Source: Caulobacterales bacterium
GTDB lineage: Bacteria; Pseudomonadota; Alphaproteobacteria; Caulobacterales; Aquidulcibacteraceae
Reading direction: 5' to 3'
Length of the DNA stretch: 64,000 nt
NCBI GenBank assembly: GCA_017303355.1
Contig: JAFLCU010000011.1
Coordinates: 1 to 64,000, forward strand
How positions within the stretch are numbered: the stretch's first letter is position 1; the number at the start of each line of letters is the position of its first letter. The notes under the pieces were generated by a model. That model saw only the letters and a list, made by a program, of their open reading frames with translations. It did no database searches and was not told where the DNA came from. The translations under genes and the position numbers were made by a program. Positions 43,418-50,560 of the stretch are shown piece by piece.

Positions 43418-44740
43418 ATGCCTGATACGCTACGCCCCAATTCGCTCGACGCCTTCTGGATGCCATTCACGCCCAATCGGGCGTTCAAGGCCGATCCGCG
43501 CATGGTCGTGCGCGCCGAGGGGATGCATTATTTCACGCCGGACGGTCGCGCCGTGCTGGACGGCACGGCGGGGCTCTGGTGTTGCGCCGCCGGTCACGGC
43601 CGCAAACCGATCGTGCAAGCGATCCAGCGCGCCGCGGCGGAACTGGATTACGCGACGAACTTTAATCTCGGACATCCGAGCGCGTTCGAATTCGCCAACC
43701 GCCTCGCTGACATTCTGCCAAGCGGCCTCGACCGTATCTTCTACACCAATAGCGGCAGCGAGAGCGCCGACACGGCGCTGAAGATTGCGCTCGCGTACCA
43801 AAAGGCGCGCGGCAAGCCGGGCAAGTATCGGCTGATCGGACGCGAGCGCGGTTATCACGGCACCAATTTTGGCGGCATCAGCGTCGGCGGCATTGTACGC
43901 AATCGCATGACCTATGGGCCGATGGTGGCGGGCGTCGACCATCTGCCGCACACGCTCGACATTTCACGCAATGCGTTCTCGCGCGGCGAACCTCCGTTTG
44001 GCGTCGAATACGCGGACGCGCTGGAACGCATCGTGCAATTGCACGACGCGAGCACAATCGCGGCCGTCATCGTCGAACCCGTGGCGGGATCGACCGGCGT
44101 GATCATGCCGCCACAAGGCTATCTGAAGCGCCTGCGCGAACTTTGCACGAAGCACGACATCCTGCTGATCTTCGATGAGGTCATCACCGGCTTCGGCCGC
44201 CTCGGCGCGCCGTTCGCGGCGCAATATTTCGATGTGAAGCCCGACCTTCTCACCATGGCCAAGGCGATCACCAACGCGGCTGTGCCCATGGGCGCCGTGG
44301 CCGCCAGCCGCGAAGTGTACGACACGATCCTCGCCAACAGCGAAACGCCGATTGAACTCTTCCACGGCTACACCACCAGCGGCCACCCGCTCGCCTGCGC
44401 GGCGGGGCTGGCGACACTCGATGTCTATCGCGAGGAAGGTCTGTTCGAACGCGCGGCGGAGCTTTCACCCTATTGGGAAGAGGCGATGCATTCCCTGCGT
44501 GACGCGCCGCACGTGATCGACATACGTAATCTGGGCCTCATCGGCGGCATTGAGCTGGAGCCGCGGCCGGGCGCAGCCACGCAGCGCGCGTTGGAGGCGT
44601 TTCGCAAATGCTTCGACGCGGGCGTGCTGATCCGCGTTACGGGCGATATTCTCGCGTTCTCGCCGCCGCTAATCATCGAGCAGAACCAGATCGACCAGAT
44701 CACCGATACGGTGCGCGCCGCGCTGAACGAGATCGCATAG
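43418..44740 (+). CDS. Omega-amino acid--pyruvate aminotransferase (class III)
   Basis: A 440-aa PLP-dependent transaminase starting MPDTLRPNSLDAFWMPFTPNRAFK, the usual N-terminus of beta-alanine/omega-amino acid:pyruvate aminotransferases. YTNSGSESADTALKIAL, RGYHGTNFGGISVGG, DEVITGFGRLG and the PLP lysine in LTMAKAITNAAVP are all present. It may take beta-alanine, GABA or other omega-amines and so extend the polyamine pathway, although it is on the opposite strand and 2.9 kb away from puuC. Confidence 0.9.
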   Translation: MPDTLRPNSLDAFWMPFTPNRAFKADPRMVVRAEGMHYFTPDGRAVLDGTAGLWCCAAGHGRKPIVQAIQRAAAELDYATNFNLGHPSAFEFANRLADILPSGLDRIFYTNSGSESADTALKIALAYQKARGKPGKYRLIGRERGYHGTNFGGISVGGIVRNRMTYGPMVAGVDHLPHTLDISRNAFSRGEPPFGVEYADALERIVQLHDASTIAAVIVEPVAGSTGVIMPPQGYLKRLRELCTKHDILLIFDEVITGFGRLGAPFAAQYFDVKPDLLTMAKAITNAAVPMGAVAASREVYDTILANSETPIELFHGYTTSGHPLACAAGLATLDVYREEGLFERAAELSPYWEEAMHSLRDAPHVIDIRNLGLIGGIELEPRPGAATQRALEAFRKCFDAGVLIRVTGDILAFSPPLIIEQNQIDQITDTVRAALNEIA

Positions 44741-44751
44741 ACGCGCCGCCA

Positions 44752-46821
44752 CTAGCTGAAGCGGCCGCGCGCCTTCGCCGCGAGATCGAGCTTGGGCAGC
44801 GGCGCGCCCAAGCCCGCACTGGCGCGCGTCTCCGTCGGCGCCCACGCCTTGTACTCAAACTTTGGCAGCAATGCCGTCGGCAAGAAGCGCGAGCGGTTGG
44901 CATAGACGTGCTTATCGCCGCCCTTGCCCTGCTGGGTGTGATAGAAGCGCTGTGGCGTTATCAGATGGAGATCGTCTTTCGCGCGCGTCATTGCCACGTA
45001 GAGCAAGCGGCGCTCCTCCTCCAGCTCCGCTGTCGAGCCGGCGCCGAGATCGGACGGCATGCAGCCATCGACCACGTTCAGCACAAACACATTCTTCCAC
45101 TCTTGCCCCTTGGCCGAGTGGATCGTGGAGAGGATGAGAAAATCATCGTCCTTCAGCGCCGGTCCCGATTCATCGCTGGTGGAGTTCGGCGGATCGAGCG
45201 TGAGGTCGGTGAGGAAATTTTGCCGCGAGCCGAACGTCGCGCCGATGCGTTGCATCTGTTCAATATCACCAGCACGCACGCGCGCATCATCATAGCGCTC
45301 GTGCATTAGCGGCATGTACCAGCGCGCGACCAGATCGAGATCGCTGGGCCATGCCGGCGCTTTCGCCATCGCGCCCAGCATTTCCTTCAGTGCGTCCCAC
45401 GCTTCGCTCGCGCCCGGCGGTGGCGCGGTGTTGCGAACGGCGCCGTAAGCGCCCGTTTCGTCCGTCGCATCAAGCACGCGCGCCGCCTTGGTGGGGCCGA
45501 CGCCCGGGACAAGCTGCAAGGCGCGAAAGCCGGCCAGGCGATCGCCGGGATTTTGCGCCCAGCGCAGAACGGCGAGAAAATCCTTCACATGCGCGGCTTC
45601 CAGGAATTTGAGCCCGCCAAATTTCACGAAAGGAATGTCGCGCCGCGCAAGCTCCAGTTCCACCGGCGCGGAGAAATCGGCGGCGCGGAAGAGCACGGCT
45701 TGCTGCTTGAGATCAAATCCGCGCTCACGCGCTTCCAGCACGTTTTCCGCGACATACGCGGCCTGCGCCGCCTCGTCGCGCACGCTCACCAGCTTCGGCG
45801 CTGCGCCGCCGCCGCGCGTGGTGCGCAGGTTTTTCGTGAAGCGCTCGGCCGTGAGATCGATCACCGCGTTCGATGCTTCGAGGATCGGCGCCGTGGAGCG
45901 ATAATTTTGCTCCAGCGTGACAAGCCGCGCCTCCGGCGTGAACGCTTTCGGAAATTCCAGAATGTTACGCACGTCCGCGGCGCGGAACGAGTAGATCGAC
46001 TGCGCGTCATCGCCGACCACGGTCACACCCCGCCCATCCGGCTTCATCGCCAACAGAATCCGCGCCTGGAGCTTGTTGGTGTCCTGATATTCATCGACCA
46101 GCACGTGATCGAACCGCGCGCCCACTTCCTGCGCCAGAGCCGGCTCATTCATCGCCTCTGCCCACAGCCACAGCAGATCGTCGTAATCCAACACGTTCTG
46201 CTTTTGCTTGGCCTCCACATACGCCGCGAACAGCCGCTTCAGCTCCGCTTCCCATTCGCAGCACCACGGAAACGCCGCGGCCAATGCATCGGCAACTGAC
46301 TCATCCGCATTCACCACGCGCGAATAGATCGCGAGGCATGTGCCTTTCATCGGAAACCGCTTCGCGCCTGTTGCGACGCCAAGCTCGGTGCGCACCATGC
46401 CCATCAGATCGGCGCTGTCGCCGCGATCGTGGATGGTGAATTCCGGATCGACGCCAATCACCGGCGCCAGTTCGCGCAATAGCCGCGCGCCGATCGCATG
46501 AAACGTCCCCGCCCACGGAATGCGCACACTTACCCCCTCCCCTCCGAGGGGAGGGGGCAGGGGGTGGGGTGAACCACCGCCGGCAAGAGCCGCGCCGACG
46601 CGCGCAATCATCTCACTCGCCGCCCGCCGCGAAAACGTCAGCAGCAGAATGCGCGACGGATCAACCCCGTTCGCAACAAGATGCGCCACGCGGCACGACA
46701 ACGTCTTCGTCTTCCCCGACCCCGCGCCCGCAATAACAAGCAACGGCTCAAGCCCATGCTCAACGGCCGCCCGCTGCTCCGCGTTCAAATCGTCAAAAAC
46801 TGCGCTAATGATTCGCGACAT
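44752..46821 (-). CDS. UvrD/Rep-type ATP-dependent DNA helicase with an in-frame repeat insertion
   Basis: A 689-aa superfamily 1A helicase. Motif I is AGAGSGKTKTL (31-41), motif II VDEYQDTN, then GDDAQSIYSFRAADVRNI, LEQNYRS, TIHSAKGQEWKNVFVLNVVDG and YVAMTRAKDDLHL. It should unwind DNA in repair or replication restart. Residues 81-99 (GGGSPHPLPPPLGGEGVSV) interrupt the usual linker before the WAGTFHAIGARLLRE segment and are encoded by a G+C-rich repeat also found outside genes. The ATG at 46821 matches family length. It is divergent from the hypothetical gene at 46881. Confidence 0.92.
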   Translation of the reverse strand: MSRIISAVFDDLNAEQRAAVEHGLEPLLVIAGAGSGKTKTLSCRVAHLVANGVDPSRILLLTFSRRAASEMIARVGAALAGGGSPHPLPPPLGGEGVSVRIPWAGTFHAIGARLLRELAPVIGVDPEFTIHDRGDSADLMGMVRTELGVATGAKRFPMKGTCLAIYSRVVNADESVADALAAAFPWCCEWEAELKRLFAAYVEAKQKQNVLDYDDLLWLWAEAMNEPALAQEVGARFDHVLVDEYQDTNKLQARILLAMKPDGRGVTVVGDDAQSIYSFRAADVRNILEFPKAFTPEARLVTLEQNYRSTAPILEASNAVIDLTAERFTKNLRTTRGGGAAPKLVSVRDEAAQAAYVAENVLEARERGFDLKQQAVLFRAADFSAPVELELARRDIPFVKFGGLKFLEAAHVKDFLAVLRWAQNPGDRLAGFRALQLVPGVGPTKAARVLDATDETGAYGAVRNTAPPPGASEAWDALKEMLGAMAKAPAWPSDLDLVARWYMPLMHERYDDARVRAGDIEQMQRIGATFGSRQNFLTDLTLDPPNSTSDESGPALKDDDFLILSTIHSAKGQEWKNVFVLNVVDGCMPSDLGAGSTAELEEERRLLYVAMTRAKDDLHLITPQRFYHTQQGKGGDKHVYANRSRFLPTALLPKFEYKAWAPTETRASAGLGAPLPKLDLAAKARGRFS
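46532..46575. repeat. CCCCTCCCC-type repeat inside the helicase gene
   Basis: The plus strand reads ACCCCCTCCCCTCCGAGGGG and continues AGGGGGCAGGGGGTGGGGTGAACC. It closely matches the right arm of the intergenic repeat at 20336-20474. Inserted in frame, it encodes the Gly/Pro-rich SPHPLPPPLGGEG segment. Confidence 0.8.
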
Positions 46822-46880
46822 GCGCCGAAGCTGACGTGTTTCGCCTTTGTTCGCAACGCGGGGAGTGCTAACGTCCAAGC

Positions 46881-47258
46881 ATGCGCGCGTTCGATCAGAA
46901 AATTCTCGATTTGCTCCGCAACGAAGTTGGCGCTGAGCCGATTTTCTTCGTCGGGCTTGGAGCGTTCGACTTTCAGATCGCGTTCGGAAACTTGAAGCGC
47001 GTTCAGAACCTGCAGAAAGTAGACTTCAGCCTCGCGGGACAGGACTACACCTGGGAGGAAGGCGCCTCCGCAACACCGGCTTGGCTCCTGATCAATCAGA
47101 CTCCAATAACGGTTGAACTGGAGTCCTCCTTATCTATTCGCATGTCGTTTGCTAGCGGCGATTGGGTAAGATTTCACACTGAAGAGAGTCCCTACGAGTG
47201 CCAGATATTCGAATGGACAACGCTAAATCGGGACGGAATCGGCGTCGAAATTTACTAG
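46881..47258 (+). CDS. Hypothetical protein, low G+C
   Basis: A 125-aa acidic protein (MRAFDQKILDLLRNEVGAEP...DGIGVEIY). Domain searching by eye finds nothing; the alternating pattern of aromatic residues and short strands suggests a small beta-rich fold. By eye its G+C content is clearly lower than that of its neighbours, and codon use differs (more AAA/AAT/ATA-type codons), so it was probably acquired. It lies beside a repeat-flanked nuclease gene, between two housekeeping-type genes. Function unknown. Confidence 0.6.
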   Translation: MRAFDQKILDLLRNEVGAEPIFFVGLGAFDFQIAFGNLKRVQNLQKVDFSLAGQDYTWEEGASATPAWLLINQTPITVELESSLSIRMSFASGDWVRFHTEESPYECQIFEWTTLNRDGIGVEIY

Positions 47259-47279
47259 CGAAACGGCGCAAGCACAGCG

Positions 47280-47440
47280 TCCCTTCTCCTGGTTAAGGAG
47301 AAGGTGGCCCGAAGGGCCGGATGAGGTTTGCTGCAGGCGGCAGAACTTGGTGCAAGCAGCGCCGCACCTCTTCCTGCACCGCCGGTAAACCTCACCCGTC
47401 CGCCTGCGGCGTGATACCCTCTCCCTAACCGGGAGAGGGG
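47280..47440. repeat. Left composite repeat of the DUF559 unit
   Basis: It contains two outer hairpins: CCTTCTCC-TGGTTAA-GGAGAAGG at the left end and CCCTCTCC-CTAACC-GGGAGAGGG at the right end. Between them, GATGAGGTTT and AAACCTCACC can pair across the block. Confidence 0.8.
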
Positions 47441-47454
47441 TAAGGTGGCTGGCA

Positions 47455-47805
47455 GTGAAACACGATCCTGACTCAGTTCGGCGCGCGCGAGAGAGTCGCA
47501 AGAATCAGACAAGCGCGGAAGGGAAGCTCTGGTCGCTTCTACGCAATCGCCGGCTCATCAAACGCAAGTTCAGACGCCAGCTTCCTATCGGTCCATGGGT
47601 CGCCGACTTCGCATGCCCGGCTATCAAGCTCGCGATCGAAGTTGATGGCCCATCGCACGATACATCGGATCAGAAGGCGTGGGATGATATGAAAACCGAG
47701 TACCTGCGCACCTCAGGCTGGCGCGTGATGCGGATCATGAATGAAGACATCTATCAGGCGCTCGGCGAAGTCGAAGCGCGGGTCATCGCAGAAATAGGCG
47801 ATTAA
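47455..47805 (+). CDS. DUF559-family (VSR-like fold) endonuclease-like protein
   Basis: A 116-aa protein with a GTG start at 47455. It shows the DUF559 pattern: Glu22 in SAEGKLWSLLRNRRL, KFRRQLPIGPWVADFACP with Asp51, then Glu62-x-Asp64 in LAIEVDGPSH and the C-terminal GWRVMRIMNEDI. DUF559 proteins share the PD-(D/E)XK/very-short-patch-repair nuclease fold, so metal-dependent DNA cleavage is expected, but no member's job is well established. It sits alone between two inverted repeats and could be the enzyme that moves or maintains them. It may instead be passive cargo. Confidence 0.85.
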   Translation: MKHDPDSVRRARESRKNQTSAEGKLWSLLRNRRLIKRKFRRQLPIGPWVADFACPAIKLAIEVDGPSHDTSDQKAWDDMKTEYLRTSGWRVMRIMNEDIYQALGEVEARVIAEIGD

Positions 47806-47809
47806 CGTC

Positions 47810-47962
47810 GTCCCCTCTCCCAGTTAGGGAGAGGGTGTCAGTGAGCGTAGCGAACGACGGGTGAGGTTTACCGGCGTTGGCAGGATGAGACTCATTCTGC
47901 TCCGAGCAGTAAACCTCATCCGGCCGCTTCGCGGCCACCTTCTCCTTAACCAGGAGAAGGAA
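47810..47962. repeat. Right composite repeat of the DUF559 unit, inverted relative to the left
   Basis: It begins TCCCCTCTCCCAGTTAGGGA and ends CCTTCTCCTTAACCAGGAGA followed by AGGAA. Its reverse complement follows the left block closely at both ends, with a divergent middle. Its last bases (AGGAGAAGGAACGGAG) also supply the ribosome-binding region of the VOC gene at 47976. Confidence 0.8.
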
Positions 47963-47975
47963 CGGAGCCCTACCC

Positions 47976-48431
47976 ATGATCTCCCCAAACGGCATCGCCC
48001 ACATCCAGCTCACCGTGCGTGACGTCGCTGCGTCGCGGCCATTCTATCATCGCCTGCTGGTCGAAACCTTCGGCATGTCGATCCAGTACGACGCGCCAAG
48101 CCAAGTCTTTTATTGCATCGGCGCGCGCACCGGTGTGCTGATCCGCCCGGCCGCGCCCGAACACAAGGACACGCCGTTCGACCAATGGCGCATCGGCTTG
48201 CACCATTTCTGCTTCCGCCTGCGCTCGCGCGAAGACATTGATGAGCTTCACGCTTCGATGCGCGATTTCGGCGCGAAGATCATCCGCGCGCCCGAGGAAG
48301 GCCCTTGGGCGCCCGGCTATTATTCGGTGTTGTTCGAAGATCCCGATGGCATCCGTATCGAGGGCGTGTTCATCCCGGGCGCCGGCAATCTCGATCGCAT
48401 CAAGAATGCGCCGCTGGCGCCCGTCGGCTAG
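47976..48431 (+). CDS. VOC-family (glyoxalase/dioxygenase fold) protein
   Basis: A 151-aa vicinal-oxygen-chelate protein starting MISPNGIAHIQLTVRD. Candidate metal ligands are His9, His76/His77 (GLHHFCF) and Glu129 (IRIEGVF). Such proteins include glyoxalase I, dioxygenases and resistance proteins; the substrate is unknown. It converges with the ABC-F gene, with a complete repeat element of about 110 bp between them. Confidence 0.85.
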   Translation: MISPNGIAHIQLTVRDVAASRPFYHRLLVETFGMSIQYDAPSQVFYCIGARTGVLIRPAAPEHKDTPFDQWRIGLHHFCFRLRSREDIDELHASMRDFGAKIIRAPEEGPWAPGYYSVLFEDPDGIRIEGVFIPGAGNLDRIKNAPLAPVG

Positions 48432-48433
48432 CG

Positions 48434-48545
48434 CAATATGGACCGCCGGCGCGGCTGCCTCCGGCCGCGCATGTGTCGCCGGAGGCGGCGCGCTCCAACC
48501 TTCAAAACAAGCGCATGCCGGCGAGGGCGCCGGCGGTCCATATTA
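48434..48545. repeat. Complete stop-codon element (copy 3)
   Basis: The left terminus is AATATGGACCGCCGGCGCGG and the right terminus CGGCGAGGGCGCCGGCGGTCCATATTA. The core differs from that of the other copies (CTGCCTCCGGCCGCG...GCCGGAGGCGGCGCGCTCC), but the termini and the AGGTTGGAGCGCGC joint are conserved. On the minus strand the element starts TAATATGG, and that TAA is the stop codon of the ABC-F gene. Confidence 0.85.
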
Positions 48546-50402
48546 CGGCTTCTCCAGCGCCTCGCTGGCCTCCAGCCAAGCCGCCTCCGCACGCGCCAAC
48601 GCCGTCGCTGCGTGCGCGCGTTCCTTGAGCAGGCTTTCGCCGCGCTTTTGGTCGCGGGTGAACAGGTTCGGATCGGCCAAGGCCGCATCGATCTTTGAAA
48701 GCGCCGCCTGCGCCTGCTGCATCTCGGCTTCCGCCGCCTCAAGCTTGCGCTGCAGCGTATATTTCGACGATTTCGGCTTGGCTTCCGCGTGCGCCGCGGC
48801 GGTTTCGACCTGCTTTGCCGCGCCATCGTCACGCGGACGGTCGGCGGCGGCGACGAGCTTGCGATAATCTTCCAGGTCGCCGTCATATTGGCGCGCGCGC
48901 CCGTGATAGACGAGCCAGAGACGATCGGCGCACGCTTCGGCCAGATAGATGTCGTGCGTGATCAGCAGCACCGCGCCTTCGTATTCGTTGATCGCGTGAA
49001 TCAAGGCTTCACGGCTATCAATGTCCAAGTGCGAGGTCGGTTCATCGAGGATCAGCACGTGCGGTTTGGCGTGCGCCATCAAGCCCAGCAACAAACGCAC
49101 TTTCTCGCCGCCGGAGAGATTTTGCACCTTGGTGTCGATCTTCTCGACGCCGAAACCCATCCGCGCCGCGAGTGAACGCAGCTTCGGCGGCGCCCAATCG
49201 GGTTCCAGATCGCGCAGGTGCTCCAGCACGGTTTCGCCTTCGCGCAATTCGTCGAGCTGATCCTGGCTGAAATAGCCCATCACCGCTTTGCCGGAGGCGA
49301 CGCGCTTGCCATTCAGCAGCGCCAAACGCGCGGCGATGGATTTCACCAATGTCGTCTTGCCCTGCCCGTTCGGGCCGATGATGACGATGCGGTCGTCATG
49401 ATCGAGCCTGAGCGACACCTTTTTGAGCACGGGCTTGCCGGCGATATAGCCAAGGTCGGCCTCATCCAGCACGACCAGCGGCGAGGCTAATTGCACCGGG
49501 TCCTCGAAATGAAACGGGATCGTGCGCTCTTCCAGCGGCACCGCGATATCCTGCATCTTTTCGAGCTGCTTGATCCGGCTCTGCGCTTGCGCGGCTTTCG
49601 AGGCCTTGGCGCGGAAGCGATCGATGAACTTTTGCAGGTGCGCCTTTTGCGCGTCCTGCTTGGCCTTCATCCCCTGCGCCAGCGCCATGCGCTCGGCCTT
49701 CTTCTTCAGGTAGGCATCATAGCCGCCGACGAAGACTTCGAGTTTCTTGTCGTCGAGCGCCAGAATGTGCGTCACCGAGCGATTGAGCATTTCGCGATCG
49801 TGGCTGACACAGATCACCGTGTGCTCGTACTCGCGCAGATATTCCTCGAGCCAGGCCGCACCTTCGAGATCGAGATAATTGGTCGGTTCGTCGAGGATCA
49901 GCAGATCAGGCTTGGAGAAGAGCACGCCGGCGAGTGCGGCGCGCATGCGCCAACCGCCGGAGAACTCGCGCGCGGCGCGCGCCAAATCTTCCTGTTCGAA
50001 GCCCAGGCCAATCATGATGGCGCTGGCGCGCGCTTCGCCCGAATAGCCGTCGATCTCGGCCAAGCGCATGTGAATGTCGGAAATGCGTTGCGGGTCTTCG
50101 GCGGTTTCCGCTTCCTTCAGCAGCGCCGTCATCTCCTCGTCCGCCGCCATGACCAGCTCGATCAGCGGCGTATCAACCTGCGGCGCCTCCTGCGCGACGA
50201 AGCCCATGCGCGCGCCCCGGCGCACGCGGATCGAGGAATTGGCCTTGCCCACCTCTTCCCGGATCAGCTTCAGCAGCGTCGATTTGCCCGTGCCGTTGCG
50301 GCCGACCAGACCCACCTTCCAGCCCTCGGCGATGAACGCGTTGGCGTTCTCGAACAAGGGCCTGGGGCCAATGCGGTAGGTGAGATCGGAGATTTCAAGC
50401 AT
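48543..50402 (-). CDS. ABC-F family ATPase (Uup/YheS-like)
   Basis: A 619-aa soluble protein with two ABC cassettes and no membrane domain. First Walker A is GRNGTGKSTLL (about 35-45), with signature FSGGWRMRAALAGVLF and LLILDEPTNYLDLE; second Walker A is GPNGQGKTTLV, with LSGGEKVRLLLGLMA and LILDEPTSHLDIDS. An interdomain linker rich in Lys/Gln (KAERMALAQGMKAKQD...) and a C-terminal charged coiled coil are typical of Uup/YheS. Members act on ribosomes or structured DNA/RNA. The TAA stop is the first three bases of the adjoining repeat element. Confidence 0.93.
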   Translation of the reverse strand: MLEISDLTYRIGPRPLFENANAFIAEGWKVGLVGRNGTGKSTLLKLIREEVGKANSSIRVRRGARMGFVAQEAPQVDTPLIELVMAADEEMTALLKEAETAEDPQRISDIHMRLAEIDGYSGEARASAIMIGLGFEQEDLARAAREFSGGWRMRAALAGVLFSKPDLLILDEPTNYLDLEGAAWLEEYLREYEHTVICVSHDREMLNRSVTHILALDDKKLEVFVGGYDAYLKKKAERMALAQGMKAKQDAQKAHLQKFIDRFRAKASKAAQAQSRIKQLEKMQDIAVPLEERTIPFHFEDPVQLASPLVVLDEADLGYIAGKPVLKKVSLRLDHDDRIVIIGPNGQGKTTLVKSIAARLALLNGKRVASGKAVMGYFSQDQLDELREGETVLEHLRDLEPDWAPPKLRSLAARMGFGVEKIDTKVQNLSGGEKVRLLLGLMAHAKPHVLILDEPTSHLDIDSREALIHAINEYEGAVLLITHDIYLAEACADRLWLVYHGRARQYDGDLEDYRKLVAAADRPRDDGAAKQVETAAAHAEAKPKSSKYTLQRKLEAAEAEMQQAQAALSKIDAALADPNLFTRDQKRGESLLKERAHAATALARAEAAWLEASEALEKP

Positions 50403-50471
50403 GGGAGGCCGTGCTTAGAGCCGCTGCCAGCCGATAGAGCAAGCGCGGAGGTGCGGATCAGGCCTGCGCCC

Positions 50472-50508
50472 AAGAAAGAAAAGCGGCCGCGACGTGAGCC
50501 GCGGCCGT
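50472..50508 (-). terminator. Rho-independent terminator of the TonB receptor gene
   Basis: On the minus strand the hairpin CGGCCGCG-GCTCACGT-CGCGGCCG is followed by CTTTTCTTTCTTG. It lies 53 bp after the receptor stop codon. Confidence 0.8.
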
Positions 50509-50560
50509 GATCTCTCGGGAGGGTTGGCGCGCCGCCCTTCAGGCAGCGCGCCTTCGTCTC

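Larger units (their letters stand above)
47280..47962. mobile_element. Putative mobile unit: DUF559 nuclease gene between inverted composite repeats
   Basis: The left block (47280-47440) and right block (47810-47962) are inverted copies of one composite repeat. Read inward, both run CCTTCTCCTGGTTAAGGAGA, AGGTGGCC, GGCCGGATGAGGTTT, then a divergent middle of about 40-60 bp, then GCCGGTAAACCTCACCCGTC and CCCTCTCCCTAAC(C/T)GGGAGAGGGG. The single DUF559 gene fills the space between, with only 14 and 4 bp to spare. No transposase gene and no obvious target-site duplication were seen. Confidence 0.65.

Noticed and set aside
47280..47962. CRISPR array or classical insertion sequence
   Set aside because: The repeats are two inverted blocks, not regularly spaced direct repeats, and there is no transposase gene or clear target duplication.
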